Assembly: GCA_963697205.1 (NCBI GenBank) | Contig: CAVONB010000006.1 | Span: 434,001-498,000 of the forward strand | Source: CAVONB01 sp963697205 | GTDB lineage: Bacteria > Pseudomonadota > Alphaproteobacteria > Rhizobiales > Hyphomicrobiaceae | Direction of reading: 5' to 3' | DNA length: 64,000 nucleotides | Shown: piece by piece, positions 37,660-46,387 of the stretch | How the letters are laid out: each line of letters begins with the position of its first letter | How positions within the stretch are numbered: position 1 is the first letter of the stretch | Notes under the pieces: model-generated | Databases searched by the model: none | Seen by the model: only the letters and a program-made list of their open reading frames with translations | Told to the model about the DNA's origin: nothing | Translations under genes and position numbers: made by a program

Positions 37660-37935
37660 ATGAAATCGATCTTCGCTCTCGCCGCCATCGCCACCGCGGC
37701 GTTCACGTTCTCCGGCACGGCCGACGCTGGCCCCCGCCATAAGCACGTACGCACCTACGTCTACGTCGAGGTGATCGAGGAGCCCCGCTATATCGTCAAG
37801 AAGGTCTACCGCAAGAAGCATCACATTGAGACGCCCGAGGACATCCTCGCCAACAGCCGCGACCCCGCTGGCAACTACAAGGGCTATCCGAGCTGGGCGC
37901 GCGCGGCGCTCGCAGGCGGTGGCCGCCGCTGGTGA
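37660..37935 (+). CDS. Small secreted protein with DPxxNYxGxPSWARxAL motif (copy 1)
   Basis: 91 residues, no named family recognised. The signal peptide (1-23, ending GTADA) leaves a mature chain of ~68 residues: a basic, His/Tyr-rich section (HKHVRTYVYVEVIEEPRY, KKVYRKKHH) and the C-terminal block ETPEDILANSRDPAGNYKGY-PSWARAAL. The same block occurs in the neighbour at 38185-38466, so the two are tandem paralogues. AAGGAGACC lies just before the ATG. Function unknown; the periplasm is the likely location. Confidence 0.78.
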   Translation: MKSIFALAAIATAAFTFSGTADAGPRHKHVRTYVYVEVIEEPRYIVKKVYRKKHHIETPEDILANSRDPAGNYKGYPSWARAALAGGGRRW

Positions 37936-38081
37936 CACGATGGTGCCCCGCCGGGCCATAGCGAAGGAGGTTTGAACGATCGCCCCCATCCGACGCGGTG
38001 CCTGCGCCTGACCGCCCACCGGGCGATGGACACCGGCCTGCCGAGCAACCCCCATATGAAGAGGAGCAAACCGACGCGATC

Positions 38082-38118
38082 GGGAGCCAGGGCCACCCCC
38101 GCCCTCGGCTCCCTCGCG
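38082..38118 (+). terminator. Rho-independent terminator after small secreted protein copy 1
   Basis: GGGAGCC-A-GGGC (38082-38093) pairs with GCCC-TC-GGCTCCC (38101-38113), leaving a small internal mismatch, and is followed by TCGCGTTTTT. It ends transcription ~150 nt after the first small gene and separates it from the second copy. Confidence 0.75.
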
Positions 38119-38184
38119 TTTTTGTGCGTTGCGTTTGGGGGCCGCGAGACTACCTAATAGAAAGATAGCGTGGAGGTTGCCGTC

Positions 38185-38466
38185 ATGAAGCGTGCCGTAT
38201 CGACAACTCTGGCCCTGGCGATGGCCCTCGCCATCGGCGCCACGGCGATGGTCACGGCCGGCATGGCTCACGAGCCCAAGCCCCGCAAATGGCGCAAGTC
38301 CGAAAGCCAGCGCACCTACGTCAAGCCGAAGCCGTCGCGCAAGGTGGAGACGATGGAGGACATCGACGCCAACGGATACGACCCCGCCTGCAACTATTGC
38401 GGCTTTCCCAGCTGGGCGCGCTCCGCCCTGTCGCCCAAGGACGGCGGTGGCGCTGGTCGCGACTGA
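38185..38466 (+). CDS. Small secreted protein with DPxxNYxGxPSWARxAL motif (copy 2)
   Basis: 93 residues; signal peptide ~1-28 (ending AGMAHEP). The mature part is basic (PKPRKWRKSESQRTYVKPK) and ends in the block ETMEDIDANGYDPACNYCGF-PSWARSAL followed by a Gly/Asp tail. It is a paralogue of the gene at 37660. Unlike that copy it has two cysteines (DPACNYC), which could form a disulfide or bind metal. ATG 38185 is chosen because TGGAGG ends 8 nt before it; an upstream GTG at 38170 overlaps that ribosome site. Function unknown. Confidence 0.78.
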   Translation: MKRAVSTTLALAMALAIGATAMVTAGMAHEPKPRKWRKSESQRTYVKPKPSRKVETMEDIDANGYDPACNYCGFPSWARSALSPKDGGGAGRD

Positions 38467-38480
38467 GCCGGTACCGCGCG

Positions 38481-39011
38481 TCAAGCCGTCTCCGGCATCC
38501 ACGGAATATCCGTGTCCTCCGGCTTGCCGCCCATCTGGGTGATGAGGCAATGCACCTGCCCGCGATGGTGCGTCTCGTGGTTGAACATGTGCGTCACGAG
38601 CGTCCAGTAGGGCAGCGAAAAGACGCGGCCCGTGCCGTGCGTATAGGTGCAGGTTTCGGCCAGCCAGTCCGCCTTCACGTCGCCCGCCCACGCCATCACG
38701 ATCTCGTCGAACGCCGCGCGCTGGCGTCGCAATTCCTGCCACGTGATTTCCATGCCGACCGACTCCTTAGGCGTCTTCGGCCACGCCTGCCCGCCATACT
38801 CAAACCACGGTGACGGCCTGCCCGTGAAGCGGCGCATCCAGTTCTGGTCCGACCACAGGATGTGCCACAGCGTCAGGTGGATCGAGCCCCAGAACGCACC
38901 GCGCGCCTCGCGCCGCTGCGCTTCGGTGAGCGTGTCGGCTGCCGCGTAGATGGAGCCGTTCTGCCAGCGATTGTAGCGGGCCATCAGTTGAACGTGGTCG
39001 GGCGTGATCAT
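38481..39011 (-). CDS. DinB family protein (metal-dependent four-helix bundle)
   Basis: 176 residues of the DinB/YfiT-like superfamily. Metal-binding His candidates are in HLTLWHILWSDQNW (~residues 46-59) and the C-terminal THMFNHETHHRGQVH (~138-152), the usual three-His arrangement. Members include bacillithiol/mycothiol-type transferases; the actual thiol and substrate are unknown here. ATG 39011 starts directly before the first helix (HVQLMARYNRWQN). It is convergent with the small secreted gene (14 nt apart). Confidence 0.9.
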   Translation of the reverse strand: MITPDHVQLMARYNRWQNGSIYAAADTLTEAQRREARGAFWGSIHLTLWHILWSDQNWMRRFTGRPSPWFEYGGQAWPKTPKESVGMEITWQELRRQRAAFDEIVMAWAGDVKADWLAETCTYTHGTGRVFSLPYWTLVTHMFNHETHHRGQVHCLITQMGGKPEDTDIPWMPETA

Positions 39012-39243
39012 GAATGCCTCCGCTTGATCGTCTCGCGTTGTCGCCGGAATGCGTCCGCCACCATAGCCGCCCCGCTCACAACGCACCGCACAAAAACGGC
39101 GCGCTTCATGTGCGCGCGCAGCATGCGCCTTCGACGTTCGTCACGCTTGCGCGCGGGGGCGAATGCACTAACGTATACGCTAGGGCCGCCAAGAGCCCTG
39201 GACGATGGTCATGATCAGGCGTCCACCAGGGAGGACATGACAG

Positions 39244-40302
39244 ATGAGTGTCGCCAAGTCTTGGCTTGCAGCCGCTGGGGCTGCGAGCGTGATGCTGGTC
39301 GCGGCCAGCGCCGGATCCGTCGCACAGGACAAAAAAGTTCGCATGCAGATGGCGGGCGCGTTCCCGTCAACCACCGGCCTGCTCGGGCCTGCCCAGAAGC
39401 ACGTCGTCGATCGCATCAAGGCCCTGTCGAACGGAACGATCGACATCCGCTTCTTCGAACCTGGCGCGCTCGTTCCCGCTAACCAGTACCTCGACGCCGT
39501 CGGCAAGGGGTCACTGGACTCGGCCTGGACCGTCTCCGGTTTCTGGACGAGCAAGGACATCGCCTTCGCCATGTACGCCTCCGTGCCGTTCGGCCCCGAG
39601 GCTGGCGAGTATCTCGCCTGGATGCGTAATGGCGGCGGCGAGAAGATGATGAAGGAGCTGCACGCCAAGTACGGCGTCGGCGAAACGCTGATGTGCGGCA
39701 TCATCGCACCGGAAGCGTCGGGCTGGTTCCGCAAGGAGATCAAGACGCTCGACGACCTGAAGGGGCTCAAGATGCGCTTCTTCGGTCTCGGCGCCAACGT
39801 CATGCAGAAGCTCGGCGTTTCCACGCAGCTCCTGCAGGCCGGCGAGATCTTCCAGGCACTCCAGCTCGGCACCATCGACGCCACCGAGTTCTCGATGCCC
39901 GTGATGGACCTGACGCTCGGCTTCCACCAGGTCGCCAAGCACTACTATTTCCCCGGCTGGCACCAGCAGTCGACCATCAACGAGCTAATCATCTCCAAGG
40001 CCAAGTGGGACGAGCTGTCCGCCTGGCAGAAGGAGGTCGTCAAGTCGGCCTGTAACGAGACCATGCTGTGGCAGCTCGTCGAAGGCGAGGCGATCCAGGG
40101 TCCCGCGATTGCCGAGATCAAGAAGAAGGGCGTGACGATCCACACTTGGCCCAAGGAGTTCATCGACGCCTACCGGAAGGCCTGGGAAGAGGTCGTCAAG
40201 GAGCAGAGCGAGAAGAGCCCCGAGTTCAAGAAGGCCTATGACAGCTATTCCAAGTTCCGCGCCGAGTACGCCAACTGGAAAGAGGTCGGCTACCTGAAGT
40301 AG
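39244..40302 (+). CDS. TRAP transporter substrate-binding protein (DctP family)
   Basis: 352 residues. Periplasmic receptor of a TRAP transporter that binds organic acids or similar solutes. The signal peptide (~1-29) ends GSVAQDKK; the mature part begins KVRMQMAGAFPSTTG. The ligand-contacting Arg lies in the LKGLKMRFFGLGANVMQKLG segment (~175-195), followed by ATEFSMPVMD and NELIISKAKWDELSAW. This subgroup resembles receptors for 2-oxo monocarboxylates or mannonate-like ligands, but the substrate is unproven. GGAGGA lies 8 nt before the ATG. The two membrane subunits follow on the same strand. Confidence 0.95.
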   Translation: MSVAKSWLAAAGAASVMLVAASAGSVAQDKKVRMQMAGAFPSTTGLLGPAQKHVVDRIKALSNGTIDIRFFEPGALVPANQYLDAVGKGSLDSAWTVSGFWTSKDIAFAMYASVPFGPEAGEYLAWMRNGGGEKMMKELHAKYGVGETLMCGIIAPEASGWFRKEIKTLDDLKGLKMRFFGLGANVMQKLGVSTQLLQAGEIFQALQLGTIDATEFSMPVMDLTLGFHQVAKHYYFPGWHQQSTINELIISKAKWDELSAWQKEVVKSACNETMLWQLVEGEAIQGPAIAEIKKKGVTIHTWPKEFIDAYRKAWEEVVKEQSEKSPEFKKAYDSYSKFRAEYANWKEVGYLK

Positions 40303-40468
40303 CCCCACGCACCATCGCGCCCGGCAGCCGGCCCCCGACAAGGCCGGAACCGGGCGCGACCCGTTGCGGTGCGGGCTGAAGCCCCATCGCACGTCAAGGG
40401 GAGAGGGGCCGCTCGCAGGAACGGTCGGTTTCCCTGCCATGCCGTTTCGTTGGCACGGCCGTTGGTCG

Positions 40469-41101
40469 ATGACCACAAACGCGGCCGGCATGGCGCCGTC
40501 AGAACTCACCCCACTCCGTCAGGTGCTCATGCGCGCGCTCCTTTCCATCAGCAATGCGATCAACGCGTTGCTCCGGGCCTTCGCCAATTTCGGCGGTTGG
40601 TTCATGCTCCTCCTGATCCTCGTCATCGTCTTCGACGTGATCACGCGAAAGCTCGGATTCCAGCTTTGGATCGGTCCGATCAATTTCGGGTCGACGCGGC
40701 TGCAGGAACTCGAATGGCACCTGCACGCGATCATCTTCTGCACGTGGATCGGCTACACCTACGTGCAGAATGGCCACGTCCGGATCGATATCCTCACCGG
40801 CGGGCTCTCACCGCGCAAGCAAGCCTGGCTCGAGCTCATTGGCTGCATCGTTTTCGCCGCGCCCTACCTCTACGTTGCCCTGCCTTACGCCTGGGAGTTC
40901 GCCTGGGACAGCTTCGTCCAGAACGAAATGTCGGCCGCGCCCAATGGCCTGCATTGGCGATGGATCGTGAAGTTCTTTCTGTTCCTCGCCTTTGTGACCG
41001 CTGCGCTCTCCGTCGTATCGGTCGCCTTCCGCCGCATCGTGTTCCTGTTCGGTGACGACGACATCGCCCGCGAGGCGATGCCGCCGGCCGCAGCCCACTG
41101 A
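40469..41101 (+). CDS. TRAP transporter small permease (DctQ family)
   Basis: 210 residues; four membrane helices (approximate residues 35-55, 85-105, 125-145, 165-185) typical of the DctQ subunit, with the conserved QELEWHLHAIIFCTWIGYTY region and the GHVRIDIL stretch. It works with the large permease to use a Na+ or H+ gradient. The start is uncertain: ATG 40469 gives a normal length, but ATG 40439 and a longer ORF exist and no strong ribosome site is seen. It is 166 nt after the receptor gene and 12 nt before the large permease. Confidence 0.92.
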   Translation: MTTNAAGMAPSELTPLRQVLMRALLSISNAINALLRAFANFGGWFMLLLILVIVFDVITRKLGFQLWIGPINFGSTRLQELEWHLHAIIFCTWIGYTYVQNGHVRIDILTGGLSPRKQAWLELIGCIVFAAPYLYVALPYAWEFAWDSFVQNEMSAAPNGLHWRWIVKFFLFLAFVTAALSVVSVAFRRIVFLFGDDDIAREAMPPAAAH

Positions 41102-41113
41102 GGAGGACACGCC

Positions 41114-42496
41114 ATGTGGGAATGGATCGTCGACCATCTTGCCGTGCTGATGTTTCTGGCGCTCACGCTGGTCATGTTCATCGGCTACCCCGTCGCCTTC
41201 GTGCTCGGCGCAACCGGCATCTTCTTCGGGTTTCTGGGCATCCTCGGCGGCGTCTTCCAGCCCGTTCAGTTCGCCAACCTCCTGCCGCGTGTCTACGGCC
41301 AGGCGGTTGAGAACCAGGTGCTGGTCGCCATCCCCATGTTCGTTTTCATGGGCACCATGCTCGAACGATCGGGCGTGGCGGAGGATCTGCTGCACGCGCT
41401 GCAGGTGCTCCTGCGCCGCGTGCCCGGCGGCCTCGCGCACGCTGTAACCATCCTCGGCACCATCATGGCGGCGACGACCGGCATCGTCGGCGCTTCGGTC
41501 ATCATGCTGACGCTGATCGCGCTGCCGCCGATGCTACAGCGCGGCTATCAGAAGGAGCTCGCCGTCGGCACGATCGCCTCGGCCGGCACGCTCGGCATTC
41601 TGCTGCCGCCCTCCATCATGCTCGTCATCATGGGGGACCTGATGCAGATCCCCGTCGGCACGCTCTTCATCGCCGCCATCGTGCCGGGGCTCATCATGTC
41701 GAGCCTCTATCTCGTCTACATCCTCGTCCTGTGCACGCTGTCGCCCGGTCTGGCGCCGCCGCTCGGCGCCGAGGAGGGCCCGCAGACGAAAGGCGAGCTT
41801 CTGCGCCTCGTCGTCAAGAGCTTCGCCCCGCCCGCCTTCCTGATTACGTTGGTGCTGGGATCGATCTTTGCAGGCTGGGCGACGCCGACCGAGGCCTCCG
41901 GCGTCGGCGCCTTCGGCGCCATTCTGCTGGCCTTCTTCAACCGGCGCCTGAGCTTGAAGGTACTGCGCGAGACGATCGCGTCGTCGGCTCAGACCAACGC
42001 CATGGTGTTCTTCATCATCTTCGGCGCCACGCTCTTCTCGTTTGTGTTCCGCGCGCTCGGCGGCGACGACCTCGTGCTTGAGATCCTCAAGAAGTTCGGC
42101 ATCGACACGGGCCTGGAAGTGCTCGTGTTCGTCATGGTGCTCGTCTTCTTCATGGGCTTCTTCTTCGACTGGATCGAGATCTGCCTGATCATCATTCCCG
42201 TCTTCGCGCCGATCCTGCTCAAGGCCGATTTCGGCGTCTGGGTGGATGGCGCGCGTATTGCGATGATCTGGTTCGCGATCCTGCTCGCCGTCAACATGCA
42301 GACGGCGTTCCTGACACCACCGTTCGGCTTTGCGCTGTTCTATATGAAGGGAACCGTGCCGCCGACCGTGAACATGGGCCACATCTACCGCGGCATCATT
42401 CCCTTCGTCGCGATCCAGCTCGCCGCGCTCGCCCTGTGCATCTTCTTCCCCGAGACCGTGCTCTGGTTGCCTCGATACTGGGGCTTCCTGGATTAG
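41114..42496 (+). CDS. TRAP transporter large permease (DctM family)
   Basis: 460 residues with about 12 hydrophobic segments, the transport channel of the TRAP system. Family landmarks are MFVFMGTMLERSGVAEDLLHAL, GTLGILLPPSIMLVIMGDLMQ, WATPTEASGVGAFGA and QTAFLTPPFGFALFYMKG. A perfect AGGAGG precedes the ATG, and the small permease stops 12 nt upstream. The receptor, small and large permeases form a complete TRAP operon. The bidirectional terminator at 42509-42542 follows. Confidence 0.96.
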   Translation: MWEWIVDHLAVLMFLALTLVMFIGYPVAFVLGATGIFFGFLGILGGVFQPVQFANLLPRVYGQAVENQVLVAIPMFVFMGTMLERSGVAEDLLHALQVLLRRVPGGLAHAVTILGTIMAATTGIVGASVIMLTLIALPPMLQRGYQKELAVGTIASAGTLGILLPPSIMLVIMGDLMQIPVGTLFIAAIVPGLIMSSLYLVYILVLCTLSPGLAPPLGAEEGPQTKGELLRLVVKSFAPPAFLITLVLGSIFAGWATPTEASGVGAFGAILLAFFNRRLSLKVLRETIASSAQTNAMVFFIIFGATLFSFVFRALGGDDLVLEILKKFGIDTGLEVLVFVMVLVFFMGFFFDWIEICLIIIPVFAPILLKADFGVWVDGARIAMIWFAILLAVNMQTAFLTPPFGFALFYMKGTVPPTVNMGHIYRGIIPFVAIQLAALALCIFFPETVLWLPRYWGFLD

Positions 42497-42508
42497 CCCC
42501 AAAAAGAA

Positions 42509-42542
42509 ATGGGGCCGACGCACATTCGTGCGCCGGCCCCAT
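42509..42542. terminator. Bidirectional Rho-independent terminator between TRAP operon and ndk
   Basis: ATGGGGCCGACGCAC (42509-42523) pairs with GTGCGCCGGCCCCAT (42528-42542) with one mismatch and a 4-nt loop. An A-rich stretch precedes it and a T-rich stretch follows, giving U tails on both strands. It serves the convergent TRAP and ndk genes. Confidence 0.85.
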
Positions 42543-42560
42543 GAACTTTCTTCGAAGGCT

Positions 42561-42983
42561 TCAGCCGACGATTTCGTCCAGGCGGAAGTTGAGGCCGATC
42601 TCGCGCTCGGCGGCCGCCGGGCTGTCGGAGCCGTGCGTGGAGTTCTCGCCCACCGACCGCGCGAACATCTTGCGGATCGTGCCGTCAGCGGCCTTTGCCG
42701 GATCGGTTGCGCCCATCACCTCGCGGTATTTGGCGATCGCGCCCTCGCCCTCCAGGACCTGCAACACGATCGGGCCCGACGTCATGAAGTCGACGAGCTC
42801 GCCATAGAACGGGCGGGCGGCGTGCTCCTCGTAGAACTTCTGGGCCTGCGCCCGGGTCCAGCGCACGCGCTTCTGGGCGACGATCCTCAAACCCGCCTTT
42901 TCGATGACGGCATTGATCGCGCCGGTCAGGTTGCGCTCGGTGGCATCAGGCTTGATGATGGAGAAGGTGCGCTCGACGGCCAT
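42561..42983 (-). CDS. ndk: Nucleoside diphosphate kinase
   Basis: 140 residues, full length. It transfers the gamma-phosphate among nucleoside di- and triphosphates via a phosphohistidine. Visible features are RTFSIIKPDATERN at the start, GPIVLQVLEGEGAI, and the active-site segment ENSTHGSDSPAAAEREI with the catalytic His at ~116. The start at 42983 gives the canonical MAVERTFS N-terminus. Confidence 0.98.
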   Translation of the reverse strand: MAVERTFSIIKPDATERNLTGAINAVIEKAGLRIVAQKRVRWTRAQAQKFYEEHAARPFYGELVDFMTSGPIVLQVLEGEGAIAKYREVMGATDPAKAADGTIRKMFARSVGENSTHGSDSPAAAEREIGLNFRLDEIVG

Positions 42984-43126
42984 CGTTTCGGTCTCTTTCC
43001 GCTGGCTGGTTGGGGGTATGGATAGAAAAGGTGGCCGCCTTATACGGCCCGTGTCCGGCCCCGTCCAGATCGCAAGGAGCCCGGTTGGGTGGGTCGTGTG
43101 CCCGCGTCGCAACCCGGGAGCATTCG

Positions 43127-43516
43127 ATGAAACCCATCGCCTACGAGGCCGCCAGCGCCGAGGTCCGCGCCGTCTATGATGACATCATGGCGACGCGCAA
43201 GGCCGACAGCGTCAACAACTTCTGGCAATACCTGGCCAACGAGCCCCGCATGCTCCGCCAGACCTGGGAGAGCCTGAAGGCGATCATGGGCTCCGGCAGC
43301 CTCGATCCGCTGACCAAGGAGCTGATTTACGTCGCCGTTTCCGTCACCAACAACTGCGACTACTGCATGGCGAGCCACACCGCCGCCGCACGCGCCAAGG
43401 GCGCCACCGAGGCCCAGATCAACGAGCTCTACGCCGTGGTTGGCCTCGCCAACATGACCAACCGGCTCGCCAACGCCTACAAGGTGCCCGTCGACGAGCA
43501 GTTTCGCGAAAAATGA
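43127..43516 (+). CDS. Carboxymuconolactone decarboxylase/AhpD-like protein
   Basis: 129 residues, all-helical CMD/AhpD fold. The redox motif is NNCDYCMASH (Cys-x2-Cys followed by His, residues ~75-84), typical of alkylhydroperoxidase AhpD-like proteins rather than true decarboxylases, so a peroxidase or thiol-disulfide role is likely. The preceding helix (LTKELIYVAVSVTN) is also typical. ATG 43127 opens with MKPIAYEAAS. It stands alone on the plus strand, divergent from ndk. Confidence 0.9.
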   Translation: MKPIAYEAASAEVRAVYDDIMATRKADSVNNFWQYLANEPRMLRQTWESLKAIMGSGSLDPLTKELIYVAVSVTNNCDYCMASHTAAARAKGATEAQINELYAVVGLANMTNRLANAYKVPVDEQFREK

Positions 43517-43715
43517 ACAGGGCCGACCGACATTCTGCCTCATCGCCACCACACTGGACCGGCATAGGGGGCACAATGGGGTATCGTAACAATCCAGCGT
43601 GCGGATGCACGCAGGAGGTGGTAGAGGTGCGATCGATGCACTTGCCGCCGAGGGACCGGGCGACCGGGCCGGTAGATACGTCCATCTCGGTGGTGCGCGG
43701 CGAGATGAGGGGACG

Positions 43716-45695
43716 ATGAGCGGCGGGCAGGAGCCCCAGGATCAGACCCGGAATGCGGGTGTCGAGTGGTATCTCGCCCGCGAGGGTCAGCAATACGGCC
43801 CACTCTCCCATGCGGAGATGGTCAAGCTCGTGGAGCTCGGCCATCTGAAGGCCGTCGATCTCGTATGGCGGGCAGGCTTCTCCGACTGGACGCAAGCCGT
43901 CACGGCATTTCCCGAGCTGGGCGCAGCCGCCAAGCCACCCCCGCCTCCGCCACCGCCGCCCCCACAGCGTGCGCCCGCGCCTGCTGGCGCCGCCGATGGC
44001 GCATCGCGCACGACCGCCGGAAGCGACGGCGCGCCCGAGCCGCGTGAACCCGCCCAGTCCCGTGCCCGCCCGTCCGCTTCCGCGGACCCCGCGCACGCCC
44101 CCGATCAATCGAAGCCGGCAGCCGATCCCGATCAGCGCCGCCGCGCTCAAGAGCGTCAGGCCGCGCCAGCCGAGGCCCCGCGACGCCAAGTGACCGAGCC
44201 GGCGTGGGCCGCCGCCGGCCCCCGGCAGCGCCCCGCGGCGCGCGCTGACGCCCCGGCGTCGGAGACCGCTGGCGGTGCAGATATTGCTTGGCCCGATGCC
44301 GGCGCGCGCACGCCCGATCCTCATGGGCAGGCCGCAGCGGCGAGCCGGCCCGCGCCCTCCTGGCCAGGGGCTGGCCCCGTGCCGCAAGGTGTCGTGCAGG
44401 CCGCCGGCCCGCAGGCGCGCGGCGCCCCGCAGAACGCGCCGCCCGGCGCCCATCGCACGCCCCAGCCCGGCAACCAGTCGCGCCACGGCCAGTCGGCCAT
44501 GCAACCCGCCCGGTACGGCGACGCCTACCCTGATGCGCCCGGTGCGGCTGGGCCCAGCCCGGCGGCCGGCCGCGCCCCGCACCACGGCGGCCCCCATTCC
44601 GGCGCGCCGGCACCCAATTGGAGCCTCGACGGCGCAGCCGAAATGGCGCCGCAGACCACAGGCGGGCGTCGCCGTTCGGGCCGCCCGCGATCGGACCCGG
44701 ACCTATCGGAGCCGGGCCCGATCGCCGAAGAGGAGCACTACGAAGGCGAGCGCCGCGGCAGGGGCGGCTTGGTGCTCATGCTGGTTCTCGTGCTGCTGCT
44801 GGGCGTCGCCGGCGCGGGCGCCTACGGCGTCTACACCGGGAGGATCTCGGCGGACTGGGCCGACGACTTGAGGTCGAAGCTCGGCCTTGCCGCGCCCGCG
44901 CCCCAACAGGCGACACGCTCGCCCCTCTCAACCGATGCCGGCTCGCGTGCCGGCCCACCCTCTGTCGCTGCGGCCGCGCCCGCGCCATCGGCGGCAACCG
45001 CCACCTCGGCCGGCGCCGGCGGTCCCGCGTTCCCACCCACCGCCGCGGCCTTCGACAGCCAACTGCAGACATCGAAGATGTGGCAGATGGTCAAGACGGA
45101 CTTCCCGGCCTGGTATCAGGAGCGGATCAAGGAGGGCGCGCGGCGCTCCGCCGAAAGCCAGGACGGCGCGAGCATTCAACGCTATCTGCTCGAATCCCTT
45201 GTCGCCTTGCGCCGCGAGAACGCGCGCCACGCCTACGCGGCCGGCTTGCCCAACCTGCAGGCGATCGCCGAGGCGTTCCGCAACAACCTCGTCAATCTCG
45301 CGCAGAACAGCGAATCGGCCTGTTACACGTTCATTTCGCGCGGCGAGAGCGCGCGCGCCATCGCCCAGCTCTATCATCAGCCGCGGTTCGGCCCGCTGCT
45401 GGAAGCGCAGATGGTGGCGGTCCTTGAAGGCTTCCGCCAAGGCCAGCGCCAGCCGATTACGATGCCGCAGCCGCGCCAGGAGGACTACGCGCTGCTGTCG
45501 ACGGAGTTGAAGACCATCGGCTGGACCGACGACGACTTGAAGCTGTTCGCCGACGCCGACGGGCTCGCTCGCACCGAGCCGGCCAAGGTCTGCAGCATGG
45601 TCACGGACTGGTTCTCCGCGCACCTGAAGCTCAAGGACGGCGAGGTCCAGGGTCGCCTGCTCGCCGAATCGATTCGCCCCGTCGTCGGCGGTTGA
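43716..45695 (+). CDS. GYF_2 domain membrane protein with long Pro/Ala-rich linker
   Basis: 659 residues. A GYF_2 domain (residues ~17-68; WYLAREGQQYGPLSHAEM, VWRAGFSDWTQ) is followed by a run of ten prolines and ~270 residues of Pro/Ala/Gly/Arg-rich disordered sequence. One membrane helix (~350-372) and a C-terminal helical domain (~425-655) that I do not recognise follow. GYF domains bind proline-rich peptides, so the adjacent proline run could be a self-ligand or competitor. The C-terminal domain would lie outside the cytoplasm if the N-terminus is inside. ATG 43716 follows GAGGGG; an upstream in-frame stretch is not GYF-like. Confidence 0.85.
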   Translation: MSGGQEPQDQTRNAGVEWYLAREGQQYGPLSHAEMVKLVELGHLKAVDLVWRAGFSDWTQAVTAFPELGAAAKPPPPPPPPPPQRAPAPAGAADGASRTTAGSDGAPEPREPAQSRARPSASADPAHAPDQSKPAADPDQRRRAQERQAAPAEAPRRQVTEPAWAAAGPRQRPAARADAPASETAGGADIAWPDAGARTPDPHGQAAAASRPAPSWPGAGPVPQGVVQAAGPQARGAPQNAPPGAHRTPQPGNQSRHGQSAMQPARYGDAYPDAPGAAGPSPAAGRAPHHGGPHSGAPAPNWSLDGAAEMAPQTTGGRRRSGRPRSDPDLSEPGPIAEEEHYEGERRGRGGLVLMLVLVLLLGVAGAGAYGVYTGRISADWADDLRSKLGLAAPAPQQATRSPLSTDAGSRAGPPSVAAAAPAPSAATATSAGAGGPAFPPTAAAFDSQLQTSKMWQMVKTDFPAWYQERIKEGARRSAESQDGASIQRYLLESLVALRRENARHAYAAGLPNLQAIAEAFRNNLVNLAQNSESACYTFISRGESARAIAQLYHQPRFGPLLEAQMVAVLEGFRQGQRQPITMPQPRQEDYALLSTELKTIGWTDDDLKLFADADGLARTEPAKVCSMVTDWFSAHLKLKDGEVQGRLLAESIRPVVGG

Positions 45696-45791
45696 TCGCC
45701 AGCCGGGCAAGTCCCGTACCCCACCCCGGCCGCTCGGCGCCTGGCTTGCCGCCAGACGCGCGCCCATCGTCGCTTCGGCTCAAACAAGACC

Positions 45792-45813
45792 GGGCGCGCC
45801 ACGTGGCGCGCCC
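45792..45813. terminator. Perfect 22-bp palindrome between the GYF_2 and DUF2852 genes
   Basis: GGGCGCGCCAC (45792-45802) is directly followed by its exact complement GTGGCGCGCCC (45803-45813), with TTGTTTG downstream. It lies between convergent genes and can serve as a terminator for both. Confidence 0.6.
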
Positions 45814-45883
45814 GTCGGTTGTTTGCACGCTTGCGTGCCTGAGCGGGGGCAATTGGAGCCCACAGCGCCCCGCGCCCGCGGTC

Positions 45884-46333
45884 TCAGCCTTGAGTGCCCG
45901 ACGAGCCCTGCAGGCTGTCGTCGCCGCTGCGCGGTCCGCCGTTGCGCCGCTCGGCCATGAAGGCGTCGAACTCGGCCTTGTCCTTGGCCATGCGCAGCCG
46001 GTCGAGGTAGGCCCGGAATTCGTCCGCCTCCTCCTCGAGCCGCCGCAGCATGTCAGCCCGGTACTCGTCGAAGGCCTTGTTGCCGGTGGGCGCGTAGGCC
46101 CGCGCCTGCATGCCCCAACGCTCGGCCTTGCGCTCGAAGCGCTCCGCCATACGCGCCTGCCAGCGGCTCACGTCGCCCGATCGTCCACAAACACCCATGC
46201 GTCCACTCCAGAGTAGATAGGCCAGAAGCGCCAGCCCGAAGGGCCAGAATACGATGAACCCGAGGACCATCAGCCCGATCCAGGCCGGTCGGCCGTAGTC
46301 GTCGATCCGCGAGATCACTGCTGCTGTCGACAT
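45884..46333 (-). CDS. DUF2852 domain-containing protein
   Basis: 149 residues. One N-terminal hydrophobic stretch (IGLMVLGFIVFWPFGLALLAYLLW, residues ~19-42) is followed by a soluble charged, probably coiled region (FDEYRADMLRRLEEEADEF) typical of DUF2852, a family restricted largely to alphaproteobacteria. Function unknown. ATG 46333 is preceded by AGGGGAA. The perfect inverted repeat at 46365-46387 lies 32-54 nt upstream and may be its operator. Confidence 0.88.
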   Translation of the reverse strand: MSTAAVISRIDDYGRPAWIGLMVLGFIVFWPFGLALLAYLLWSGRMGVCGRSGDVSRWQARMAERFERKAERWGMQARAYAPTGNKAFDEYRADMLRRLEEEADEFRAYLDRLRMAKDKAEFDAFMAERRNGGPRSGDDSLQGSSGTQG

Positions 46334-46364
46334 TGCGTTCCCCTGTTGGAACCGTTGCGTTATC

Positions 46365-46387
46365 GAATGTGAATGTTCTTCACATTC
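46365..46387 (-). promoter_or_regulatory. Candidate operator upstream of the DUF2852 gene
   Basis: GAATGTGAA (46365-46373) and TTCACATTC (46379-46387) are perfect 9-bp inverted arms with a 5-nt spacer, AT-rich against a GC-rich background. The site lies 32-54 nt upstream of the DUF2852 start, where a promoter is expected, and 150 nt from the divergent methyltransferase. It is likely to bind a dimeric regulator; the identity is unknown. Confidence 0.5.

Noticed and set aside
37936..38081. Small gene between the two paralogous secreted proteins (open frame from 37972)
   Set aside because: No signal peptide, no similarity to either neighbour, and the frame runs through a terminator hairpin.
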